Source of the DNA: Cudoniella acicularis | Taxonomy: Eukaryota > Ascomycota > Leotiomycetes > Helotiales > Helotiaceae | Length of the DNA: 15,359 nt | Assembly (NCBI GenBank): GCA_013054445.1 | Contig: JAAMPI010001369.1 | Span: 1 to 15,359, forward strand | Direction of reading: 5' to 3' | Part shown: positions 9,080 to 15,359 of the stretch, one piece after another | Layout: every line of letters starts with the position of its first letter | Position numbering within the stretch: the first letter of the stretch is position 1 | Notes under the pieces: model-generated | What the model was told of the DNA's origin: nothing | Database searches by the model: none | Seen by the model: the letters and a program-made list of their open reading frames with translations, nothing else | Program-made: the position numbers and the translations under genes

Positions 9080-10189
9080 ATGGCTTGGGATTCCAAATCA
9101 TCTCGACGACGGCAGAGCAGTGCAGCAAGTAGGCGCACCGCGGATCAGAAGACCGCGCCCAGTGTTCTCATTGAGCCCAAATCCGCACATGTCGCAGACC
9201 CTGCTCTCCAGGCCTTCCTCAATCCTGCCTTTGATCCCGCCGAATACCTCAATGCGACTCTTCCTTCAATCCAAAGCTCGCAAGTCTCGCAATATGCAAA
9301 AGGAAGCGTGTCTCTGGCCGAAGCGTCTACGCAGACCCAAACTCTTCTCTCGCAGCTGAGCGCGCACACCACGAGACTAACAACTACACTCACCCAGCTT
9401 ACCGACGAAATTCTCCGAAGCGGGAGTCGCTTGGCATATGAGGTGGAAGTGCTTCGTGGGGAAACGCTTGGGTTGTCCGAGGCCTTGATCGAAGGCTTGC
9501 AAGAGGATGTGGCCAAATTTGTGCCTGGGGGGCTTGAACAAGACCTGGCACGCAAGCAGGTGAAGGCAGCGGAACTAAATGGACACAGCAGACGGGCTTC
9601 GATCATTCCAACACCTAAGACGCCCATACGAGAAGAGCCTCCTGCTATCGTCGACCCCCTTTATATAACCCAATTGCGAACGCTGTCTCTTGTTCGAACT
9701 CGCTTGGATACAGTCATAAAAACATTTGGGGATGCCATGGCTTGGACATTTCCACCCTCCGACGTGTCCGTTACCTCTTCCTTTCTGTCAGTTTCTGCGC
9801 CCGAACCAGGATCAGACATGCATAGCACAGAAGAGAAGGGGCAACAAGTATCCAAGAAGCTACGGGACGAAATTGCAGATTTGCTGATTGGCGGAGAACC
9901 TATTGATGGAGTGGAAGCAGCAGCAAAGAGGGTAGCAGAGCTCAAGGAGCTGGCCATTGTGTGGAGGGGTACGGCCGAAGAAAGAGCTCGAGTCAAATTT
10001 GTTGAAAGTCTGGCAAAATTGGTCGAGGACCGGCACAGAGAACTGCTACGTGATTCGGAAACAGACTCCCGTCTCCACCAACGAGTTGAGAGTTTACACA
10101 AAGACCTAGATAGCAGTGCTGAAGAGCCAAAATCACAAGGAGGATACGGCTTTATCAGCCAGTTACAAAAATTTAGAGGGGCATCGTGA
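9080..10189 (+). CDS. COG7: Conserved oligomeric Golgi complex subunit 7
   Basis: This is a single exon of 369 aa from the Met at 9080 (MAWDSKSSRRR, context GCCATGG). The frame is open back to an ATG at 8990, but those 30 extra residues are hydrophobic and would mimic a signal peptide, and the DNA there looks like pyrimidine-rich leader, so I prefer 9080. After a basic, serine-rich N-terminus (1-25), residues 40-62 (DPALQAFLNPAFDPAEYLNA) match the start of COG7 proteins, where an F-D-x-x-x-(Y/W)-(L/I)-N motif precedes long helices. Residues about 80-150 form amphipathic helices (LLSQLSAHTTRLTTTLTQL, then EVEVLRGETLGLSEALI), and the rest is also helical. COG7 belongs to lobe B of the eight-subunit COG tether for retrograde vesicles at the Golgi, which keeps glycosyltransferases in place. 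The length suits the short fungal forms. Assigned by motif, not alignment. Confidence 0.7.
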   Translation: MAWDSKSSRRRQSSAASRRTADQKTAPSVLIEPKSAHVADPALQAFLNPAFDPAEYLNATLPSIQSSQVSQYAKGSVSLAEASTQTQTLLSQLSAHTTRLTTTLTQLTDEILRSGSRLAYEVEVLRGETLGLSEALIEGLQEDVAKFVPGGLEQDLARKQVKAAELNGHSRRASIIPTPKTPIREEPPAIVDPLYITQLRTLSLVRTRLDTVIKTFGDAMAWTFPPSDVSVTSSFLSVSAPEPGSDMHSTEEKGQQVSKKLRDEIADLLIGGEPIDGVEAAAKRVAELKELAIVWRGTAEERARVKFVESLAKLVEDRHRELLRDSETDSRLHQRVESLHKDLDSSAEEPKSQGGYGFISQLQKFRGAS

Positions 10190-10709
10190 AGATATTCACA
10201 TTTGATGAGCTAATGATACCGCTTTCGAGATATTTTGGAATCCTGGTATGTGGATCGGCTTGTATGCGAGATACCATGGTGCGGAGATGATCGTCCGGCA
10301 CTCACATTTAAGCCAGAAAAGAACACGACGAGATGATTGGACTCCAGGATCTTTCGGGAGTTTTAGACCCTCTTCTTGACTTCCTGTTGGCTCGTGACTT
10401 GGCAAGTGCTCTGTGCGATAGTATGACAGCCATTTCAGATTGTTGAAATGACAGGAGCTTGTTGCTCAATTAGAGAAACCGCCAGTTTGACAGCTTCCCT
10501 TCTTCAATGGAAGGTGCAGTGCGGTCATGGGCACCTTCTTATATTATTATCCACTACCAGTCTACCACTATCCGTCGAGTCGTTCCCTCTGCACTACTTT
10601 CAAACTCCAGTTGTCTTCAAGTTCATCAATATCTAAAATTTAGCTCCTCTAGAGTCGCGCAGAATTTCTAACTCCATTCGCTCTCTTCAATCCATTTTGC
10701 ACACCCAAC
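10190..10709. promoter_or_regulatory. Intergenic region between COG7 and the glycosyltransferase-like gene
   Basis: This 520-bp region between two rightward genes should contain the COG7 3' UTR and the next promoter. There is an AT-rich TTATATTATTAT at about 10539-10550. I see no RNA gene, repeat or recognisable peptide. Confidence 0.4.
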
Positions 10710-12782
10710 ATGTCATTAAACACTCTACCCAGTATCAATACGCTTCAAAATAATATCTCAAAGCCTGCCGCCCTAACACTGCCTGGTTATTTTCTCAACC
10801 AATTGCGAAGGTTCATTCGACCGCGCCGGGTACTTTTATGTCTCGTTTTCGTCATTGCCGCTGGGTTACTTGCACTCGGTAAACACTATGAGGTAGATGT
10901 TCCCAGATTTTGTGTACCTTGAGGCAATCTCAGACATGTTGTGAAAGTGCCCAATTCATCAACTAACCACCGTATAGCTCGATATTCGACAAGCAGCCTC
11001 TGCTCTTAGCACTTACATCCCAAGCGGAATTAATAGTGCAATATCTGGAAAAGTTGATGGCACAAGATGGGACGGCGACCTGAAATATGAATTTAAAGAC
11101 GAGACTTATCCCAAGAAGCCAACCTTCCACCTCCTGATATCTATGCCAGACAATACACGCAGTGCAAACCTTTGCAAGACGTTATTGTCTGCTGCAATCC
11201 TCAACTACCCCCCACCTACGCTGATCTATCATGAGAAGGCAGACGACAAGACTCAATCAGGATACGAAATCGTGAGAAACGTACACAATTTTTTGGTCGG
11301 GAAAGAGGTTCACGATGATGACCTGGTTTTAATTGTAGGGGAAGGTATGAGGCAGACATTCCAATACATGTCCAGCGGCTGATACTGTATATAGAAAGTT
11401 GGTTTCAGCTTCCTGCGGAGGTTACCATTAGTCGATTCTTCCGTCTCACCCGTGACTCGAACGCGAAACTACTCGAAAGATATGGATTGGTATCGCAGGA
11501 GAATTCTGCGGGTTTTCCTCTGCGCTCTTCCCCTAGATATACCCAAAAAGTCCTCTTCGGAGCATGGAAACAATGTTCCAACGAGTCTGGGCATCCAGCT
11601 TGTTATTCAGTCCCACAGTCTCCGCTTCCCATTCACATTTATGGCCGCGATACCGATCGGCAAGCGCAGAGTAAACATAATCGCCCTCAATTCATGGATT
11701 CAGAAATGGTCTTCGGCCGTGCCTCCGATCTACGGCCAATTTTCAAGAATGTTTTGAATTTTCTAGAGTTTGAGGACTTCGGACATCATAGCACACAGTA
11801 TGGGTTTTCTCGGCTATTTGGTAAGCAGGAATATCAACGTTCCGCACGCTATATAGCGTCTCTGAGTGGAATTTTTCTTTGGAAAAATTGGATTTACCAA
11901 AAACTTAATCTGCGAAAGGACCCGGCCATCCGGCTTGCTGAGAGAAACTATGAGTTCGGCATCGGGCTTGATTACTCGAGCAGCATTTTTCAAACGATGG
12001 ACAATTCGGTAGAAGATATTCGGTTTTTAAAACTCGACCACCCGCTCATCTACCCATCACATTTGAGGTTCTCTGCTGGAAATCCAGTACAACTCCCACT
12101 TGACCTCAATCTTACGGCACCACCTTTTTTGCAACACAAGGTTTCAGCTCCAAACCCCAGTCCACCAATGTCCGCGCTGGACAATCTTCCATTAGCCAAC
12201 GTTCCCTGGACGGACATCAATCTCTTAACAAATGTCATTATGCCCGGTGGCATCGTACCTGCAGTGGTGAACTTTCACGGAAATGAGCATTTCCTCGACG
12301 CAATGTGGGAGAAAATGTGGTTCCAGAAGTACGCCCGAGCGCTACTGCGACAATACATCCGCAGCCCAGAGGGACCCCTCGCTGCTCAGGCGGCGGCCAA
12401 TGGCGGCGATCAATGGTGGGATCTCAGGGGAGGCAAAGGCGGGGTATGGACTGGACGAGGGGAGTGGTTTGAGTGGAATGAGGTTTGTGGGGATTTTGAT
12501 GATGAAGTTTTCAGGGATGGAAAGGGCATGTTTGGATATGAGAGTGCGGAGGATGGTGGAGAGCAGCCAGTTTATAATGGTTTTGGGCAGATCGTTTCTG
12601 GGAAGGAGAGGCCGGTGAAGTTTTTGCAGGTTGAGGAGGATGAGGTAGACGATGAAGATTGGTATGAGGAGGAGATGGTAGAAGTTGGTGTAGAGGAAAA
12701 TGAGGAAAAGATAACACCTGATAAGGAGTCTGACGGCAAAGCAGAAATGGTGGAAGAGGACGACGGGAAAAGCGAAACTTGA
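10710..12782 (+). CDS. Type II membrane protein of a fungal glycosyltransferase-like family, probably catalytically impaired
   Basis: Three exons, 10710-10892, 10978-11344 and 11395-12782, give 645 aa. Residues 1-40 are cytosolic and basic near the end (RRFIRPRR). Residues 41-57 (VLLCLVFVIAAGLLALG) form one membrane anchor, the type II layout of Golgi transferases. The lumenal part begins with a Rossmann-like segment (KPTFHLLISMPD, LCKTLLSAAILNYPPPTLI, HDDDLVLIV). It continues through YTQKVLFGAWKQC, NRPQFMDSEMVFG and HHSTQYGFSRLFGKQEYQR, and a C-terminal region (YPSHLRFSAGNPVQLPLDL, NVIMPGGIVPAVVNFHGNE). The tail (about 595-645) is very acidic. From memory, related fungal proteins carry a D-x-Y-D motif, a L-N-S-G motif and a S-D-Q motif recalling PLOD/GT25-type transferases. 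Here these read GEES, MDSE and STQ, so activity is doubtful. The acceptor and sugar are unknown. Confidence 0.55.
10893..10977 (+). other. Intron 1 of the glycosyltransferase-like gene
   Basis: Donor GTAGAT, branch AACTAAC and acceptor CGTATAG, 85 bp, phase 0. It lies just after the membrane segment and joins GKHYE to LDIRQAASAL. The nearby donor GTAAAC (10879) would lead to an early stop. Confidence 0.75.
11345..11394 (+). other. Intron 2 of the glycosyltransferase-like gene
   Basis: Donor GTATGA, branch GCTGAT and acceptor TATATAG, 50 bp, phase 1. Splicing gives LVLIVGEESWFQLPAEV. It falls exactly where relatives would have an acidic metal-binding motif. Confidence 0.65.
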
Positions 12783-14492
12783 ACTTTGATATCACTCACT
12801 CACTAACTAGACATTCAATAGAGAATCCTACAGCGCTTTCGAATTCGAATGCGCTCCATCAATGAGACTTGGCACTTCACAGTTGCAGAAAAACCCCGTC
12901 TGAAAAGGGCGTTTGTATTATATGGAAGGCCGATTAAGCAGAGTGGAGTGGGTTATTTAGGTGGGTGCGTTTTCCCGGTTCCCCTTCCTATAATCACTAA
13001 CGAGTTTTTCGTGCTCAGTTCTACAGTCGCAGACGCCACTATCTTTTATGCGTAGCACTCCTTACTGGGGCACTTTAAAAAAACCATCTGTGATCTGGGA
13101 GAAAATCTGGGCCTTCGCTCTTTCACTATCCTCCCTCTTTTTCGCTATTCCGCCACCTCTTCGACCTCTCGCCACCTTCGACTTCCTCAGTCCCGGGATG
13201 CAACCAAGGACCCGCCGTCAAGGCCAGGATCAAGAATAGGTAAAGCATCCTCGAACAATACGGCTCCGGGATCGCCATATATTACTGTTGGAAGAACAGG
13301 CCAATCAAGGTCTGTATCCCAAGGAAAAAAGTTTACTATGCGTGTTCCAAAGTGGAGAGTCTTCAGCTGACTAATTACATACATAAAGACCCGTGCTACC
13401 CTTCAAGAGTTACGTATAATGGAACCCCAACCTGTGCCCGGTCTCGCTGGATTTCCGGGAAACATTGGAATTTGTCCACAGTGCAATCTTACAGTCCAGA
13501 CTTCAAGATATTTGTCTACCCCGGCTCTTGCGTAATTCATGGAATCATATACCATCGGTACTGACTTTCCTCCCAAAAACCGGTCACAGGATAGGGTGTA
13601 ATCCATCAGACATCAAGCAAAGGTAGGGGCAAGAGAGTTTCAGTATACGTTATAAGTTGTTCGTCAAACTGTCACATTCATCCTGGAACCGGCAACCATT
13701 CGCCATAAAAAAGACAAAAGGGACCTAAACAGCGCTGGGTCATGCCTTTCAGCCAAAACTTTGCGAAGTTTTACTGGACGTTGAATACTCGAGTTCAACC
13801 TAGTCGACTCCGTTCCGAAAGATCGCATTGATAGAAAAGTAGTTGCCGCCAATGTCTACGTGTGTTAGGCAATTTGCCTATACAGATGCATTCGTGGTTT
13901 ACTATGTTTCTTAATCTCAATATATAAACCATACCCTTTTCCCTGAAATCAAGACTGTCTCACAAGTGTAGAGTTTTCAAAACTAACCAATTCCCTGTCA
14001 AAGTTCATACGCCGCGGTAGGTGGCTCATTCTTGCAGACCACAGTTTACGTGTAGCAGATGCTCACTTGCCCATACTGTTGTTTGATTTCTGATGTCTTA
14101 TACCCCCCAACTACTTCGGATCACTTCTCCAACTTCCAGCCACACTTCCCTTCTTAACCCAGCGCATTTAGTATTTAATGCTACCCCCAACAGCCCTTAT
14201 AACCCAGTACCCTTAGGTACGCAAGTACTTCAGAGAACTGCTCTTCCTCTACATGATGAGTATGCTCTGTCAACTCAGAGTCCTCAAGGACCTCAATATT
14301 GCAGAGTTGAATGCCCCTCCACAAACATGCACAGTATAGAGCCTATTTGGCCGTCCTCTAATCCTCACCAAAGCCATGCTGATTCACCACTTGATTGTCA
14401 CACTCCATTTCTACCAAATAACTTAATCGGCACTTTTGATGCAACAAACTCTACAATGGGATGGCCTGTTGTGAGCGCGTATGTTTACACTT
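12783..14492. other. Gene-poor region without a convincing gene
   Basis: About 1.7 kb with only short, mutually overlapping ORFs. Candidates are 13048-13239 (+), 13352-13564 (+), 13187-13384 (-), 13403-13606 (-) and 14093-14494 (+). None shows a domain I recognise. The two minus ORFs could be remnants of one gene, but no in-frame splice joins them. A small palindrome TAGGCAATTTGCCTA sits at 13866-13880. It may be a 3' UTR plus long spacer, or a decayed gene. Confidence 0.4.
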
Positions 14493-14494
14493 GA
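14093..14494 (+). CDS. Doubtful ORF ending at the transposon insertion
   Basis: A 133-aa frame (MSYTPQLLRITSPTSSH...) rich in Pro, Ser, Thr and Asn, without hydrophobic or domain-like segments. Its stop codon TGA (14492-14494) overlaps the left 8-bp target duplication of the inverted-repeat element. The stop would also have existed before insertion, so the element did not truncate it. There are no splice partners that I can defend. It could be an exon of an unidentified gene or chance. Confidence 0.2.
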   Translation: MSYTPQLLRITSPTSSHTSLLNPAHLVFNATPNSPYNPVPLGTQVLQRTALPLHDEYALSTQSPQGPQYCRVECPSTNMHSIEPIWPSSNPHQSHADSPLDCHTPFLPNNLIGTFDATNSTMGWPVVSAYVYT

Positions 14495-14500
14495 AGATTC
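14493..14500 (+). repeat. Left target site duplication
   Basis: GAAGATTC directly abuts the first base of the left inverted repeat and is repeated at 14881-14888. Confidence 0.8.
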
Positions 14501-14540
14501 GGGTACACTTATTTTGGCATGAGGCCACAAGGCACTAACA
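14501..14540 (+). repeat. Left terminal inverted repeat of the MITE
   Basis: Begins GGGTACACTTATTTTGGCAT and contains GGCCACAAGGCACTAACA. It mismatches the right end at repeat positions 16, 21 and 34. The CACTAAC segment recurs inverted at 14819-14825 (GTTAGTG), just inside the right end. Confidence 0.85.
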
Positions 14541-14840
14541 CGCACATTTCAACCCCTGTACTCGCTAAGTTTTCAAGCACTCATGCTATTTTAACAAGCG
14601 ATATCGCCCCTCTTAAAACACTAAAATCATGCCTTTTACGATAACTAACAATATTATAGAATTAGCTTCCTTCTAGCCTTATCTTCTATGCGTAAATAAT
14701 ACGATTCGAATATATTTTTAAAAGTTCTAAATTTACACGAGTTACTTGTGCTATAATTATATTTTATATCGACCTATGATTTTTTTCTAAGTTCTTTTCT
14801 CAAGCGAAATAAAGCGGCGTTAGTGATTTAGTTGTGTTTT

Positions 14841-14880
14841 TGTTAGCGCCTTGTGGCCTTATGCTAAAATAAGTGTACCC
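14841..14880 (-). repeat. Right terminal inverted repeat of the MITE
   Basis: On the minus strand it begins GGGTACACTTATTTTAGCAT, matching the left end at 37 of 40 positions. Confidence 0.85.
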
Positions 14881-14888
14881 GAAGATTC
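14881..14888 (+). repeat. Right target site duplication
   Basis: GAAGATTC directly follows the last base of the right inverted repeat and is identical to 14493-14500. Confidence 0.8.
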
Positions 14889-15359
14889 ACGTTGCGCGAA
14901 GTCTAACAGGACATATCAGGCCAGAGCTATTCCCACTCGAACAAGTTGAAAATCCCATGATAAGGGCATTCATGGGCCTATCCCAAATTTCGATGTCAGA
15001 GTAACCGAAATAGTGTTCGCGAAATTGATTTGGGCGAGCACTTACTGCATTATACAGGACCTCCGACAATCTCCTTCTCGATGACTGGTTTCCAACCACG
15101 GAGGCACTACATAAGTAGACACACCCGGCTGTGGCCGTTCATACAAACGCCAATGCGAGCTTTCTCGCCATCGCAGGAAACATCTAGGCCGCAGGCCGCA
15201 AGCCGCATTCTTGTACCGTTGAGGGCTGCAGGAGATCTGGTAGGAATTGGTTTGAGCGAAGGGATCATTTGATACAGCACTTAAGGCAGATGCACAAAGA
15301 GGTCGTTTGAGGTTTGAGATTTTGGAAACAGATGGGGAGAGTGGCGGGTGAGAACCCAG
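14889..15359. other. Right-edge region with possible decayed or partial minus-strand gene
   Basis: Two minus-strand open stretches lie end to end in different frames: 15107-15268 (54 codons including the stop, starting MIPSLKPIPTRSPAALNGTR) and 14887-15099 (containing EVLYNAVSARPNQFREHYFG and GYSDIEIWDRPMNALIMGFS). The second has a protein-like composition but no family I recognise. The only nearby intron to join them would be about 38 bp (GTATGA...TATGTAG), too short to trust. It may be an orphan gene fragment or a relic. Confidence 0.25.

Larger units (their letters stand above)
14501..14880. mobile_element. 380-bp MITE-like non-autonomous DNA transposon
   Basis: The ends are inverted repeats starting GGGTACACTTATTTT. 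The left 40 bases (14501-14540) match the reverse complement of 14841-14880 at 37 of 40 positions, and the three differences are all G/A transitions. The element is flanked on both sides by the direct 8-bp sequence GAAGATTC, a target site duplication. The inside is AT-rich with no coding potential, so movement would depend on a transposase encoded elsewhere. An 8-bp duplication is typical of hAT elements but also of others such as Merlin. The relatively long repeats starting GGG do not settle the superfamily. The near-identical ends suggest a fairly recent insertion. Confidence 0.85.

Noticed and set aside
9145..10101. Long minus-strand ORFs opposite COG7
   Set aside because: They are shadows of the COG7 coding frame, which has the recognisable motif and composition.
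12511..12799. Minus-strand Ser/Pro-rich ORFs at the end of the glycosyltransferase-like gene
   Set aside because: They are antisense readings of the repetitive acidic (GAG/GAT) C-terminal tail. There is no independent evidence for them.
13866..13880. Small palindrome TAGGCAA-T-TTGCCTA
   Set aside because: It is too short and has no neighbouring gene or second site to give it meaning.
1..15359. CRISPR arrays, rRNA, tRNA genes or a biosynthetic/defence cluster
   Set aside because: There are no regularly spaced repeats and no tRNA-like fold or conserved rRNA sequence. The genes belong to unrelated eukaryotic housekeeping systems.

Overview
The window is nuclear DNA of a filamentous ascomycete (Pezizomycotina). 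It has short GT-AG introns (mostly about 50-100 bp) with CTAAT/CTGAC-type branch points, compact genes on both strands, and fungal versions of an Rpd3L-type subunit, a UBE2Q-PARP fusion and COG7. The lineage could be Leotiomycetes, but that is only an impression.

Layout, left to right. (1) The 3' end of an unrecognised coiled-coil protein gene on + (cut by the left edge, to 632). (2) Converging with it, a leftward two-exon gene for an Sds3-like subunit of the Rpd3L histone deacetylase complex (1214-2918). (3) About 1 kb without a convincing gene. (4) A long leftward seven-exon gene (3989-8061) for a protein with a PARP catalytic domain followed by a UBE2Q-type ubiquitin-conjugating (E2) domain. 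Its first exon appears to carry a one-base frameshift in this sequence. (5) A roughly 1 kb divergent promoter region with a 28-bp near-perfect palindrome and a CCAAT box. (6) A rightward intronless gene for Golgi tethering subunit COG7 (9080-10189). (7) A rightward three-exon gene (10710-12782) for a type II membrane protein of a fungal glycosyltransferase-like family whose metal- and sugar-binding motifs look eroded. (8) A gene-poor right end (12783-15359) holding a clear 380-bp miniature inverted-repeat transposon (14501-14880) with 40-bp terminal inverted repeats and an 8-bp target duplication, plus doubtful ORFs.

The genes do not form an operon or an obvious cluster. They belong to separate housekeeping and regulatory systems: chromatin deacetylation, ADP-ribosylation/ubiquitination, Golgi trafficking and glycosylation. 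COG7 and the glycosyltransferase-like protein both concern the Golgi, but their adjacency may be chance. I found no convincing new biological system. The points most worth checking are the frameshift in the PARP-E2 gene, the probable pseudo-glycosyltransferase, and the transposon.
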